From Desulfovibrionaceae bacterium (GTDB taxonomy: Bacteria > Desulfobacterota > Desulfovibrionia > Desulfovibrionales > Desulfovibrionaceae), in assembly GCA_028689675.1 (NCBI GenBank), contig JAQVCS010000001.1, forward strand, positions 1 to 64,000: a DNA stretch of 64,000 nt, read 5' to 3'. The translations under genes were made by a program, and so were the position numbers. Under the pieces are notes generated by a model. The model ran no database searches and was not told the DNA's origin. It worked only from the letters and a program-made list of their open reading frames with translations. Positions 1-9,067 of the stretch are shown one piece after another. Each line of letters opens with the position of its first letter. Position 1 is the first letter of the stretch.

Positions 1-77
1 GCGATCTGCTGTCGCGAAATGCCAGCGCCATAAGCTTTGATCGCAATCATGCGTATCTCGGAACTTGCTGTTTTCAT
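1..77 (-). mobile_element. IS630-type transposase, N-terminal fragment (cut by window edge)
   Basis: The first 25 codons of a reading frame starting with ATG at 77 and running off the left edge. The peptide (MKTASSEIRMIAIKAYGAGI then SRQQI) has the look of the helix-turn-helix start of IS630/Tc1-mariner transposases, which bind the element ends before cut-and-paste transposition into TA sites. Only the DNA-binding start is visible, so intactness and the catalytic residues cannot be judged. It lies about 320 bases beyond the end of the coo operon, suggesting an insertion just downstream of it. Confidence 0.55.
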
Positions 78-270
78 GCTCTGATTTTAAACTATTTTTA
101 TATAATTTGAAAGTTGAAATGCTCTAGAATGGACGTTGGGGAGTGTATACCCGCCACGCAGTACTCTGTATTTGCGCTGTTCAGTCCCGAAGAGGCTTTA
201 GCTATCGTAACAGTATGTAATTATAACGGCAACCTGATCTAAAGTGCATACAGCATGATTGTTAGCTCGT
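78..270. other. Non-coding region between transposase start and coo terminator
   Basis: AT-rich stretch that should hold the end of the insertion element and the junction with the coo flank. No convincing gene was seen. Terminal inverted repeats cannot be identified because the rest of the element is outside the window. Confidence 0.4.
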
Positions 271-316
271 CAAAAAATAGTCAGCCTTTTCCCTTTTACA
301 AGAAAAAGCTGACTAT
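271..316 (-). terminator. Rho-independent terminator of the coo operon
   Basis: A 9-bp perfect stem (277-285 with 308-316) whose arms extend through complementary T and A runs. On the minus strand the stem is followed by six T residues (272-277). It lies 78 bases past the cooF stop codon and is oriented to end the coo transcript. Confidence 0.75.
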
Positions 317-394
317 ATTTCGCGTCATTATTACGCCCCAAAAAGCATTACACAGCAGGCTCTTTACAGAGCAAGGCCATATAAGCCCAACAGG

Positions 395-1000
395 CTATTC
401 TGCTTTGGCCTTTTTTTCAGGTTTAGGGCATTCCAAAATGCTGCCGTCTTCACGCTGCAACACCACGGCATTGGCCATGCAAGCTTCCATGCAGGCAGTA
501 TATTCTTTGCCCGTCAAGGCACGCCATTCTTTACACAAGTCACAGCGCACAGGGGATTTGTGGGCAGGGTGCATAACGCACAGGCCGCCTTCCACCACAG
601 CCGCAGGGGTGAACGCCACAGGGCATTGGTCACCACCAGCGCGGGGGCTGGCCATAAGCTCCACATCGCCATCTTCAATTTGAATGCAGCCATAAGGGCA
701 GGCATGCATGCACATGCCGCATGCCATGCACAGGCCGCGGTTGGTAACTATTTCGCCATTTTCCAGCTGGCTGATAGCGCCCGTGGGGCATATTTGGCAG
801 CAGGGCGCATTTTCACACTGGTGGCAGCGCACTGTTGTTTTAAAGGTATCTGTTTTAATAACCTGCACACGCGAAAGATATTGATCGCGTTTTTTCATGG
901 CTTCTTTCATAGTCAGGCCATGATGCGCCGCAATACAAGCTACCTCACAACGGCGGCAGCCCTTGCAATTGTCTTCGCGCACGATAAGATGCTCACCCAT
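395..1000 (-). CDS. cooF: CooF-like polyferredoxin, electron carrier of the Coo hydrogenase
   Basis: A 201-residue iron-sulfur protein expected to carry electrons from CO dehydrogenase or another ferredoxin-level donor to the Coo membrane hydrogenase. Four cysteine groups fit four [4Fe-4S] clusters: C12/15/18/22, C59/62/67/71, C91/94/97/101 and C153/156/170/174, as in the CooF/HydN family. The start at 1000 is preferred over an upstream in-frame start at 1144 because the family begins with this short MGEHLIVRED segment and the longer form would lie inside hypA. It overlaps the hypA stop by 8 bases, so translation is probably coupled. As last gene of cooMKLXUH-hypA-cooF it matches the D. vulgaris arrangement. 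A HydN-type ferredoxin is the alternative name. Confidence 0.85.
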   Translation of the reverse strand: MGEHLIVREDNCKGCRRCEVACIAAHHGLTMKEAMKKRDQYLSRVQVIKTDTFKTTVRCHQCENAPCCQICPTGAISQLENGEIVTNRGLCMACGMCMHACPYGCIQIEDGDVELMASPRAGGDQCPVAFTPAAVVEGGLCVMHPAHKSPVRCDLCKEWRALTGKEYTACMEACMANAVVLQREDGSILECPKPEKKAKAE

Positions 1001-1382
1001 GGTTGTTCTCCTCGACCTCCACATCCAGCTTGGACAAGGTGCAGCCCTGCCCGCCATTGAAGGCCATATCTTTGCCGCCGCAGGATGGACAAACAAAATG
1101 CCGCTGAGTAAGCATAAAGTGCTTGCCGCAAGACCTGCATTCACAGGGTAAGGGCAGCCTTTGCACAGTCAGCTTTGCCCCCGCTGCAATGGTGTCTTCT
1201 GCCATCAGTTCAAAGCAGGCTTTCAAGGTCTGCTCTTCCACACAGGCAATAAGCCCCACATCCAGCGTGAGCCCGCGTATGGCGAGGACGGGTGACGCCC
1301 CCGCCGGTAACGCGGCATTGTATTTTTCCACTTCGGCCAATGCTGTTCCCAGCAGGCCAGAAACCAGCGACGCCTCGTGCAT
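993..1382 (-). CDS. hypA: Hydrogenase nickel incorporation protein HypA
   Basis: 129 residues. HypA delivers nickel to the large subunit of [NiFe] hydrogenases together with HypB. The N-terminal Met-His-Glu supplies the nickel site (His2), and the zinc domain shows two CxxC pairs, C82/C85 and C98/C101. It is slightly longer than the usual 113-118 residues owing to a short insertion near residues 22-30. The start codon overlaps the cooH stop (TAATG) and the 3' end overlaps cooF, so it is embedded in the coo operon and probably serves CooH specifically. Confidence 0.93.
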   Translation of the reverse strand: MHEASLVSGLLGTALAEVEKYNAALPAGASPVLAIRGLTLDVGLIACVEEQTLKACFELMAEDTIAAGAKLTVQRLPLPCECRSCGKHFMLTQRHFVCPSCGGKDMAFNGGQGCTLSKLDVEVEENNHG

Positions 1383-2470
1383 TAGCGCTCCGTGCAGGAA
1401 ACGCAGGGGTCAATACTATTCGTAATTAACGCCACGTCCGCCACGTTGCAGTCCTTCATCATCACCGAAAGCGCTTCCCAGTTCATATAGGAAGGCACGC
1501 GCCATTTCAGGCGTTCTGGCACGTCTGTGCCATTGGTGCGGATAAAGTAGAACACTTCACCACGCGGTGCTTCTGTGCGTGCTACGGCTGAATTCACCGT
1601 CAGCTTGCCCAGAGGGGCGCGAATATCCCCTTCGGGCATACGGTCAATGCACTGGCGAATGAGCGAAAGCGATTCGTAGCATTCGCGCAGGCGCACCTGC
1701 ACGCGCGACCATGCGCAGCAGCCTGTTTCTGTAATGACATTGAAGTCTAAATCGCCATAGGCGGCATAGGGGCTGTCTTTGCGGCAGTCATCGGTAATGC
1801 CCGAGCCGCGCGCCACAGGGCCAACCACGCCCAAGGCAATAGCATCATCGACAGGCAGCAGGCCAAGGCCATAGGTGCGGGTATGCACCATGGGGTCATT
1901 GGCATAAATATCCTGAATTTCACGAATTTGCGGCTCAATAAGTTCAAGCTGCTTCAGAATATATTCCTGCTTTTTCAGGTTGATATCTTGCTTTGCCCCG
2001 CCCACGCAGTTGGCAGCAATATTCATGCGGTTGCCATACACGGTTTCTTTCATATCTTGCATTAATTCACGCACTTCCATAACGTGCATGAACAAGGAAT
2101 GAAAGCCGATAATGTGCGCCTGAATGGCTGTGTTGAATAAATGTGAAGCAATACGCTTTGTTTCTTCAGCAATAACACGCAAGTAGCGGGCGCGCTCGGG
2201 AATGTGCATGCACAGGGCATTTTCCACCACCATAGCATAGGTGAAAGAATGGCTGTTCGAGCACAAAGAGCATACGCGCTCTACCAAGGTAGCATTCTGA
2301 AAAATATTGCGCCGCATGGCGAGGGCTTCCATGCCACGGTGCACATGACCAGAGGTCAAGTGCGTTTTACGCACTATTTCGCCTTCCACCGTCAGGTTGA
2401 AGTACACTGGCTCTTCAAGAGCCACATGTACGGGGCCGAGCGGCATAGAAAAAGTTTTTGTTCCGCTCAT
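1382..2470 (-). CDS. cooH: CooH, [NiFe] large catalytic subunit of the Coo energy-converting hydrogenase
   Basis: 362 residues, related to NuoD and EchE. It should reduce protons to H2 at a [NiFe] site bound by two CxxC motifs: RVCSLC near the N terminus (C67/C70) and DPCVSC at the very end (C356/C359). The chain stops three residues after the last ligand, so there is no C-terminal peptide for a maturation protease to remove, as in other CooH/EchE-type group 4 subunits. The start overlaps the cooU stop (TAATG). HypA follows directly. The pairing with cooL (NuoB-like) and cooU (NuoC-like) is that of a complex-I-like soluble arm. Confidence 0.93.
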   Translation of the reverse strand: MSGTKTFSMPLGPVHVALEEPVYFNLTVEGEIVRKTHLTSGHVHRGMEALAMRRNIFQNATLVERVCSLCSNSHSFTYAMVVENALCMHIPERARYLRVIAEETKRIASHLFNTAIQAHIIGFHSLFMHVMEVRELMQDMKETVYGNRMNIAANCVGGAKQDINLKKQEYILKQLELIEPQIREIQDIYANDPMVHTRTYGLGLLPVDDAIALGVVGPVARGSGITDDCRKDSPYAAYGDLDFNVITETGCCAWSRVQVRLRECYESLSLIRQCIDRMPEGDIRAPLGKLTVNSAVARTEAPRGEVFYFIRTNGTDVPERLKWRVPSYMNWEALSVMMKDCNVADVALITNSIDPCVSCTER

Positions 2471-3018
2471 TATTTCTTCTCCTCGCCGTCTTCACGTCCG
2501 TTCAGCACGCGCTCCCACAAGTCGGTAGTGCAAGCGCCATTCATCATGACAGAAAGCGGCACCGCGCCTTCCAGCAAGCCAGCATCCAGCTTTTCATCAA
2601 GGAACAAGCGGTTGTCGTTAGGCTGTCCAGTCACGTGAATGCCATACAGTTCAATCATTTCACGCTCATGCCAATCGGCATTGGCAAAAATGGGCGTAAT
2701 GGAAGGGGTGGAATCTTCCGTATCAGTCAAGGTTACGCGCAGGGTGTACACAATGCCCTTCAGCGCAAAATGATACGATATATATCGGCCACTTGTGCCC
2801 ACGGTGTCGCGGCGGCACGCAGAAACCATAGTTAAACGGGCGCCCTTGGCTTTTAAAGCCACAGCGGCGGGGTACAGCAGGGCTGGTGTATCCAAACGGA
2901 ACCAGTACGTCATATTGCCGTACATATCATCGGCCTGCCACGTGGCATTTTCCTGCTGCGTGGCAAATGTGCCCAGCTCCGCCACCAGTGCGGCGTCACC
3001 TGTCCTTTGAATTTGCAT
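2470..3018 (-). CDS. cooU: CooU, NuoC-like subunit of the Coo hydrogenase
   Basis: 182 residues, homologous to the 30-kDa NuoC subunit of complex I. It forms part of the peripheral arm next to CooH and has no cofactor ligands of its own. The segment WHEREMIELYGIHVTGQPND with the following RLFLDE is the typical NuoC-family signature. The start at 3018 is chosen because GGAGG lies six bases upstream, while the in-frame TTG at 3030 has no ribosome-binding site. It lies 18 bases after cooX and its stop overlaps the cooH start. Confidence 0.87.
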   Translation of the reverse strand: MQIQRTGDAALVAELGTFATQQENATWQADDMYGNMTYWFRLDTPALLYPAAVALKAKGARLTMVSACRRDTVGTSGRYISYHFALKGIVYTLRVTLTDTEDSTPSITPIFANADWHEREMIELYGIHVTGQPNDNRLFLDEKLDAGLLEGAVPLSVMMNGACTTDLWERVLNGREDGEEKK

Positions 3019-3036
3019 TCTATCCTCCAAAAGCGG

Positions 3037-3585
3037 CTATGCTTCGTCATTGCCCGAAGCAGGGGCTTCGGGATGCTGCAGGTTGTAGGTGCGCACGGCA
3101 TCTTCCATCTGCCGACAACGAGGGCACAAGTGCCGCACATGTTCGGGGTCCACATCGGGCTTGCCCGCGTATAATTTAGAAACCAGCGCCAAGGGCATGA
3201 CGCGCACAGGCGTGCCGCAGCCAAGGCAGGGCTCATAGTCAATATGCTGTTGCTCTATTTGCTGATATTTTACAGCCTGTTCATGGGCGCTGTGCCAGTC
3301 ATCTGTCAGGGTTATCGCCCCTGTGGGGCAATATAAATGACAGTTGGCACACAAGCAGCACGAATTGCGATAAATCGTGATAACATGCCCATTTTCATTA
3401 TGTTGAATATTAATAGCACCAGCTGTGCACACATGCACACACATGCCGCAGCCAATGCACATTGTCGGGTCAACCACCACTTTACCGCGAATGCTGTCTG
3501 GGCTGAAGGTCGGCCCAAGGGGATAAGGGTCTGTGCTCGGCCCTTGCAGCACGTTGCGGAGCAACACTTTTAAAAAGCCAGCCAT
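3037..3585 (-). CDS. cooX: CooX, two-[4Fe-4S] ferredoxin subunit of the Coo hydrogenase
   Basis: 182 residues, related to NuoI and EchF. Two cluster motifs are visible, C43/46/49/53 and the second around C76 to C86, which would relay electrons from CooF to the proximal cluster in CooL. The C-terminal third adds two further Cys pairs (C120/C123 and C154/C157) that look like a small zinc or rubredoxin-like knot, an addition to the basic NuoI fold. The AGGAGGGG ribosome-binding site overlaps the cooL stop region, and the gap to cooL is only two bases. Confidence 0.88.
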   Translation of the reverse strand: MAGFLKVLLRNVLQGPSTDPYPLGPTFSPDSIRGKVVVDPTMCIGCGMCVHVCTAGAINIQHNENGHVITIYRNSCCLCANCHLYCPTGAITLTDDWHSAHEQAVKYQQIEQQHIDYEPCLGCGTPVRVMPLALVSKLYAGKPDVDPEHVRHLCPRCRQMEDAVRTYNLQHPEAPASGNDEA

Positions 3586-3587
3586 GT

Positions 3588-4034
3588 CTACCCCTCCTCA
3601 ATGCCCAGTTTGCGCATCCAGATTTTTTTTGCCAGCACCACGCCTTCCAAAATAGCCTGAGGGCGGGGCGGGCAGCCAGGCACATTCACATCCACAGGGA
3701 TGAGATGATCCAATGGTTCAGCCAGCGAATAGCTATCGCGGAACACCCCACCCGAAATGGGGCAAATGCCCACGGCAACCGTCACCTTGGGGTTAGGAAT
3801 TTCATCCCACAGTTTCAGCACCTTATCGCGCATTTTCAGGGTAACAGGCCCAGTAATCAGCACCACATCAGCATGGCGGGGGCTGCCGCAATAGCGGCAA
3901 CCAAAGCGTTCCACGTCAAAGCGGGGTATTAAAGCCGTGGTGGCCAATTCAACATCGCAGCCATTGCATGATCCTGCATTGATGCGGAACAGCCATGGCG
4001 ACCGCACGGAGAGTTTATTCAGTAAATTACTCAC
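3588..4034 (-). CDS. cooL: CooL, NuoB-like small subunit carrying the proximal [4Fe-4S] cluster
   Basis: 148 residues. The four cysteines C23, C26, C91 and C121 match the proximal cluster site of NuoB/EchC-type hydrogenase small subunits, and GSCNGCD plus PGCPPRP are the family signatures. It partners CooH at the active-site interface. The start is GTG at 4034 with AGGAGG five bases upstream. It sits nine bases after cooK and two before cooX. Confidence 0.92.
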   Translation of the reverse strand: MSNLLNKLSVRSPWLFRINAGSCNGCDVELATTALIPRFDVERFGCRYCGSPRHADVVLITGPVTLKMRDKVLKLWDEIPNPKVTVAVGICPISGGVFRDSYSLAEPLDHLIPVDVNVPGCPPRPQAILEGVVLAKKIWMRKLGIEEG

Positions 4035-4043
4035 AAAAGCCTC

Positions 4044-5006
4044 CTACAGCCACCAGACCAGCACAAGGCTGATGAGGGCAAGCACAGCGGGGAATTTAAT
4101 GTAAAACCAAAATGCCTGATCAATGCGGAAACGGCCAGTAGCGGCCTTGACTACAGTCAAGGTTACCAGCATCAGCAAAAAGCACTTTACCACAAACCAG
4201 ACAAGGTTCACTGGCCAGAAATCACACAGCGTACCAGGGAAGAACAGCGCCACACCAAGACCTAAAACCACAAAGGTCTTTAAGGCAGAGCCTATCTGGT
4301 ATAAGGCCAGCAGGGGGCCGCCATATTCAAGCAGAGGGCCTTCCAACACTTCCTGCTCAGCTTCGGGAATATCAAAGGGGGCAACACCCATAGTGCCGGG
4401 CAAAAAGATCATATAGGCCACAAAGGCTGGCAGCATAACAGGGTGGAAACCCAAAGAGCCATTTGCCGCCTGATAGGAAAGGATATTGGCAAGCGAGAAC
4501 TCTGCCCCCACGCCTGTTTCCTTACCCACCAGCATGGCAACGGCAAGCAAAATCATAATTAAGGGCAGCTCATAGGCCAACGTCATAAGCATTTCACGCG
4601 AAAAGCCCACAGAGCTGAAGGTGTTGGACGAGGCCGCCGCACCCAGCATAAGGGCAATGGCAGGAATGGGCAGCAGGTACAAAATTACCAGCAGGTCGCC
4701 CATATTGGTCAGGCCAGAATACACACCGGGCACAGGAATAAAAGCCGCGCACACAGCCATACCCGTAAAGGCAAGCACAGGTGCCATAATAAAGGCAGCA
4801 CGGTGCGCTGTGCGGGGAATAAGGGTTTCTTTGGTCAGCAATTTGGCAATGTCAAGCACGGGCTGAATTAAAGGCGGCCCAACACGGCGCTGCACACGCG
4901 CGGCTATGCGACGATCCAGCGCTTTAAAGAACAGGGCCACCGCCAGCGCGAAGACACCGCCGGGAAAGATACACATGTGCAAAATCGCAAGAATGGTATC
5001 AAGCAT
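4044..5006 (-). CDS. cooK: CooK, NuoH-like membrane subunit of the Coo hydrogenase
   Basis: 320 residues, about eight hydrophobic segments, related to NuoH and EchB, which anchors the soluble arm and forms the entry to the ion path. Visible signatures are RRVGPP near residue 40, the MTLAYELP loop, and FDIPEAEQEVLEGPLLEYGG, whose acidic residues are conserved in NuoH/EchB proteins. The start at 5006 is two bases after the cooM stop. A longer frame beginning at 5111 would lie inside cooM and lacks hydrophobic character. Confidence 0.9.
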   Translation of the reverse strand: MLDTILAILHMCIFPGGVFALAVALFFKALDRRIAARVQRRVGPPLIQPVLDIAKLLTKETLIPRTAHRAAFIMAPVLAFTGMAVCAAFIPVPGVYSGLTNMGDLLVILYLLPIPAIALMLGAAASSNTFSSVGFSREMLMTLAYELPLIMILLAVAMLVGKETGVGAEFSLANILSYQAANGSLGFHPVMLPAFVAYMIFLPGTMGVAPFDIPEAEQEVLEGPLLEYGGPLLALYQIGSALKTFVVLGLGVALFFPGTLCDFWPVNLVWFVVKCFLLMLVTLTVVKAATGRFRIDQAFWFYIKFPAVLALISLVLVWWL

Positions 5007-5008
5007 GG

Positions 5009-8000
5009 CTAGTTCTCCTTGGAAGCGGAACCGCGCAGAATCTGCGAAATGCCGCCGTAAATGCTGGACGGGCTCATACGGCTGACCGCAGTTTCTACTG
5101 GCAGGCCGCAAGAGTGCACATCAATAAGACGATTATTGGCATTAACAAAGTGCGTCACAAACTTCCATGCCGCCACAAAGGCTATAGCCGCCATCACAGC
5201 CACGCCCGTGGCATTCCACGCGCCGGGGCCAGTAACAATGCCAGCCATGCCAATTTCAAGCGGGCGCACACCATATTCCACCAAAATCGTGTTGATGGGG
5301 TACAGCGCCAAACCGGGGAAGAGACCCGTAAGCACGCAGCCCACGCCCAAAATACCCATGGGTATGCGCATCAAAAGCGGGGCTTCTTGCACATCATCAC
5401 CCAGCTCTGTGGAGGCCTGACCTAAGAAGGCGGCATGCAGGAACTTGGCAATATAGGCAAGGGTAATTAAGCTGCCCAGCAAGGAAAGCAAAGCCAAGAA
5501 GGGCTGCCCAGCCTGCATAAGCGCATGGTAAATAATCCACTTAGAGGTAAAGCCGCTGGTGGGGGGCACGCCCACGACAGAAAGGCCAGCAATAGCAAAC
5601 ATGGTCAGGGTAAAGGGCATTTTGCGCCCCAAACCGCCCAGCGAATCCAAATCGTCGCGATGCGTCTGGAACATGATAGCACCGCAGATAAGGAAGAGCA
5701 GGTCCTTAAAGAATACATGGTTGATAACGTGCAGCAAACCGCCAGCATAACCCAGCGCCGAGCCAGCCGCCACAGCCAGCACCATGTAGCCAATCTGACT
5801 TACGGTAGAGTAAATGAAGACCAGCTTTAACTGGTTGGCAAGCATGGCGCGAACCGCTGCCATAATAATGGTGATACCGCCAATCCACATAACAATGGTG
5901 GAAATAATCTGCTGCTGTTCCACAGCCAGCACATTGGCAAGGGCAAAACCACCGCCCAGCAGCATAAAGAGCTTGACCAAACCAAGAATGGCGCTCTTCA
6001 GCAGCACAGACGATATGTAGCCAGAAACAGGCGTGGGGGCAACGGCGGGGTGCATCTGCCAGTCAATGCGGAAGGGCAGCTGTGCAGCCTTCATCACAAA
6101 GCCAATTGCCAGCAGGGCAAAGCCCAAGAAGGCCACCCACGAAGGCATAGCAGGTACAGCGCGGAAAATAAGCGCAGCACTTAATGGCGTATACGCGCCC
6201 AGCACGCACACACCCACAAAGATAAAGCCAGCACCAGCCACGTTGAACATGAAGTATTTGAAGGCTTCGCGCAAAGAAAGCTTTGTGCCATCATGCGCCA
6301 GCACCATGTACAAGGTCCACGAGCTCATAATTTCCCAGAACAGGAAGAAGCTGAACAGGTATTGCGCCGAGGCAACGCCCATCAAGCCGCCTGTCATACA
6401 CAGGAATGAGGTGTAGAAGCGCCATTGCGTATGGCTATGATCCATATAGCTGATGGCATAGACCATGTTCAGCGCGCCAATCAGCGGCACAAGCAAGGCA
6501 AAGCAGAAGGAAAGGGTATCTAAATCCTTACCAAAAATCAGCACCAGCACAGCAGACAGCAGCAAAATTGCCACGGCCGACCAGCCAGCCAGCTTGCGGT
6601 TATTCTTAAAGAAAGCAGGAATAAAGCAGAAGAAAATAGGCACGGCCACATACACAGGCCACGGCACCATCAGCGAAGCAAGAATAAGCGGCTCATTGCC
6701 AGCAGGGCTAAAGCAGGCAGAAGCCACAGGCACAACCAGCGCCAAAGTTAACTGCGGGGCAAGACCCAGCACCAAACAGGCACCAGCCAGCACAGCCAAG
6801 GCTATGCGCATAGAAATGGGGGCTTCCTGCACCACGGGCAAATCCGCGGGGCGTTCTTCAAACACAAGGGTTTTCAGAATGCGCGTGTAGTAAATAGCGC
6901 CCACCAAAGAACCAGCAAGAATAAGAGCGGCAAGCCAAATATAGCCAGCGTCCACAGCGGCCTGAATCATCAGGTATTTGCTGAAGAAGCCTGCAAAAGG
7001 CGGCAAGCCCATAATGGAAATAAGACCAATGGCAATACAGGTAACCGTCCAAGGCATTTGCTTGCCAAGGCCGCGCATGTCGGCCAGCTTGCGGCTGCCC
7101 ACGCGCAAAATCAAAGCACCAGCCCCAAGAAAGAGCAGGTCTTTCATAATAGCATGGTTAAACACATGGCTTAATGCACCAGCAGTGGAAAGCCATGTGC
7201 CAATGCCCAAAATCAGAGCAATTTCACCCACCTGACCCAAGGTGGAATAGGCAAGCATGCGCTTGATGTCGTCTTGCATCAAGGCCATATATTCGCCATA
7301 AATCAAGGTCAAACCACCCATAAAGGTGATGCCATAGCCAATCCAGCTCATGCCAGAGAAGCCGCCAAGCTGGGCAGAAGCTGCCCCAGCCTGACCCAAA
7401 ATAACTGTCACGATACCAAAAAAGCCCATTTTGGTAATAATACCAGAAAGAGGACCAGAAACCGATGAAGGCGCGGCAGGGTGAGCATCGGGCAGCCAGC
7501 TGTGCAGGGGCACAAGGCCAGCCTTCACCGCAAAGCCAACCAGCACCATCACCAAGGCAGCCTTTAATGCCCATGCAGGCAAGGCAGCCGCAGCGGCAGG
7601 CACGGCAGAAAGGGCAGTAGAGCCACCACCCAAAAGCACCAGACCGGGCAGCATAAGAAAAGCACCGCCAGCACACATCACATAGTATTTCAAGCCAGCA
7701 TCATGGGCGGTAACGTCATTTTCATGCACAACGAGGAAGTAGGAAGCAAAGGTCATCAGCTCCCAATAGCCATACATTGCGCCCATGTCTGGAGAGGTGA
7801 CAATGCCAGCCAGCGAAGCAAAGGTCAGCAGCAGGAAGAACCAGTAGCAGCCCTGACGCTTGGCATGAGCCATATAGCCAACAGAATACAGGGCAACAAT
7901 CAGCGCCACCACTGTAATCATGACAATAAACAATTTCGCCACAGGGGCACAATCCACCACAAGGGCGGCAGCACAGGCAGCGGCAGTAAAGAGCACACCT

Positions 8001-8761
8001 ACAATGGCGCGGAAGGCAGGCATCTTCCAGCCAACCAAGGCCGTGATAAACGCGCCAGCGTACAGCAGCATAAAGGTGGGGTGGCAATACGAAGCGTGAG
8101 CCGCTTCACCGCCAAACAGGGCAAGCAGCATGGTGCCAAGCCCAGTGCGGAAAATACCCATCAGCACAACAGCCAGCCCCAAACCCAAGGCAGCCACTGG
8201 CAGGCGGCTTTCTTCCTTTTCCACATCATCAGCGCCTTTCAGGCAGATGGTGGCTAGGGCATCCACACTCAGCCACACAAAAATAGTGCTGACGGCCGCC
8301 ATGACCAGCATGCTCAGCATGCCGCCCCAAGAGCCAGCCTGGAAAATGCCCGTAATGATAAACAAACGGCCTTCTGGCACCATAAATGGTGAGCCGCCAA
8401 GGGCAGCCAGCAAACCAAGGCCAAACAAAGCGCCAGCCATGGGCTTGCGCGCGCCAGCCGAAGCCAGTGCCGTCAGGCTCAATTCTGTGCCCGCAGGGGC
8501 TAAAATATATAAACCCTGCAAAGCCAAGGCGCGTGAAATAAACTGAAAAACAAGAAATAAGGTGATGCCCGTTACCGCCATGGCATTGGCAGCGCCAAGC
8601 CCCATAAGCAACAGACCAACATCAGCCAATGCCCCCCAAAGGATCAGCCCGCGCACGTCTTCTTTATGGGTGATGGCTTTATACGCGCCACCCACCATGA
8701 GAAGCATGCCCAGCAAATGCAGCAGGGAGAATGTTCCCGAACCCAAAAATGTTTGTTCCAT
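5009..8761 (-). CDS. cooM: CooM, double antiporter-like membrane subunit of the Coo hydrogenase
   Basis: 1250 residues, very hydrophobic, with two tandem NuoL/NuoM/Mrp-type ion-translocating modules. The first is centred on HSWLPDAHPAAPSSVSG (about residue 420), the second on FRIDWQMHPAVAPTPVSG (about residue 900). Each has a conserved Lys/His helix and a downstream FNHAIMKDLLFL or INHVFFKDLLFL repeat. CooM should pump H+ or Na+ driven by ferredoxin-dependent H2 formation. The length matches known CooM proteins, in which this fusion is normal. The start at 8761 begins MEQTFLGSG; the frame further upstream is non-hydrophobic and runs through leader hairpins. It is the first gene of the eight-gene operon. 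Confidence 0.92.
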   Translation of the reverse strand: MEQTFLGSGTFSLLHLLGMLLMVGGAYKAITHKEDVRGLILWGALADVGLLLMGLGAANAMAVTGITLFLVFQFISRALALQGLYILAPAGTELSLTALASAGARKPMAGALFGLGLLAALGGSPFMVPEGRLFIITGIFQAGSWGGMLSMLVMAAVSTIFVWLSVDALATICLKGADDVEKEESRLPVAALGLGLAVVLMGIFRTGLGTMLLALFGGEAAHASYCHPTFMLLYAGAFITALVGWKMPAFRAIVGVLFTAAACAAALVVDCAPVAKLFIVMITVVALIVALYSVGYMAHAKRQGCYWFFLLLTFASLAGIVTSPDMGAMYGYWELMTFASYFLVVHENDVTAHDAGLKYYVMCAGGAFLMLPGLVLLGGGSTALSAVPAAAAALPAWALKAALVMVLVGFAVKAGLVPLHSWLPDAHPAAPSSVSGPLSGIITKMGFFGIVTVILGQAGAASAQLGGFSGMSWIGYGITFMGGLTLIYGEYMALMQDDIKRMLAYSTLGQVGEIALILGIGTWLSTAGALSHVFNHAIMKDLLFLGAGALILRVGSRKLADMRGLGKQMPWTVTCIAIGLISIMGLPPFAGFFSKYLMIQAAVDAGYIWLAALILAGSLVGAIYYTRILKTLVFEERPADLPVVQEAPISMRIALAVLAGACLVLGLAPQLTLALVVPVASACFSPAGNEPLILASLMVPWPVYVAVPIFFCFIPAFFKNNRKLAGWSAVAILLLSAVLVLIFGKDLDTLSFCFALLVPLIGALNMVYAISYMDHSHTQWRFYTSFLCMTGGLMGVASAQYLFSFFLFWEIMSSWTLYMVLAHDGTKLSLREAFKYFMFNVAGAGFIFVGVCVLGAYTPLSAALIFRAVPAMPSWVAFLGFALLAIGFVMKAAQLPFRIDWQMHPAVAPTPVSGYISSVLLKSAILGLVKLFMLLGGGFALANVLAVEQQQIISTIVMWIGGITIIMAAVRAMLANQLKLVFIYSTVSQIGYMVLAVAAGSALGYAGGLLHVINHVFFKDLLFLICGAIMFQTHRDDLDSLGGLGRKMPFTLTMFAIAGLSVVGVPPTSGFTSKWIIYHALMQAGQPFLALLSLLGSLITLAYIAKFLHAAFLGQASTELGDDVQEAPLLMRIPMGILGVGCVLTGLFPGLALYPINTILVEYGVRPLEIGMAGIVTGPGAWNATGVAVMAAIAFVAAWKFVTHFVNANNRLIDVHSCGLPVETAVSRMSPSSIYGGISQILRGSASKEN

Positions 8762-8793
8762 AACCTTGCCCCGTATGATGATATGGAAAGGTA

Positions 8794-8838
8794 GCTTCTG
8801 CCTTTTGCAGAAGCACTGTGCCGCAGACAGCCTGCGGC
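8794..8838 (-). promoter_or_regulatory. Tandem perfect hairpins in the cooM leader
   Basis: Two adjacent inverted repeats sit in the untranslated leader, 33-77 bases before the cooM start. The first pairs 8794-8801 with 8807-8814 (8 bp, 5-base loop). The second pairs 8820-8826 with 8832-8838 (7 bp, 5-base loop). Neither is followed by a T run on the minus strand, so they are not classical terminators. They could affect translation or stability of the coo transcript. Their role is not known. Confidence 0.5.
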
Positions 8839-8892
8839 TCACAAAGTGTAGCCAACAAAAAGCCACTTAGAGTAAATAGCTTTTTATGAAGA

Positions 8893-8929
8893 GTGACAGT
8901 TTTCCTACCGTAAATAAATTGTTGTGACA
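8893..8929 (-). promoter_or_regulatory. Possible coo control region with two TGTCAC direct repeats
   Basis: On the minus strand the hexamer TGTCAC occurs at 8924-8929 and again at 8893-8898, 31 bases apart, about 130-165 bases upstream of cooM. The first lies in TTGTCA, a fair -35 element, with TAGGAA 17 bases further on as a poor -10. CRP-family regulators such as CooA recognise half sites beginning TGTC, but no inverted pair with the usual 6-base gap is present. A single TTGTGA half site lies at 8999-9004. Suggestive only. Confidence 0.25.
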
Positions 8930-9067
8930 AGCCCTTTTCCTTGAGTGTTTGTTCAAATAAAGCAAAAAAGCCTGATTATAAGTAAATCTCACGGTTTATT
9001 GTGAATTTATTCTTTTGCACCCCCCTGCAAAACAGGCCTTTTTTGCACAAGAACAGCAAAAAAACGG

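Noticed and set aside
221..245. AACCTGATCT resembling part of a TPP riboswitch
   Set aside because: No matching CTGAGA part and no thiamine gene downstream.
255..683. 142-residue plus-strand frame near the left edge
   Set aside because: Runs through the coo terminator and antisense to cooF; no motif.
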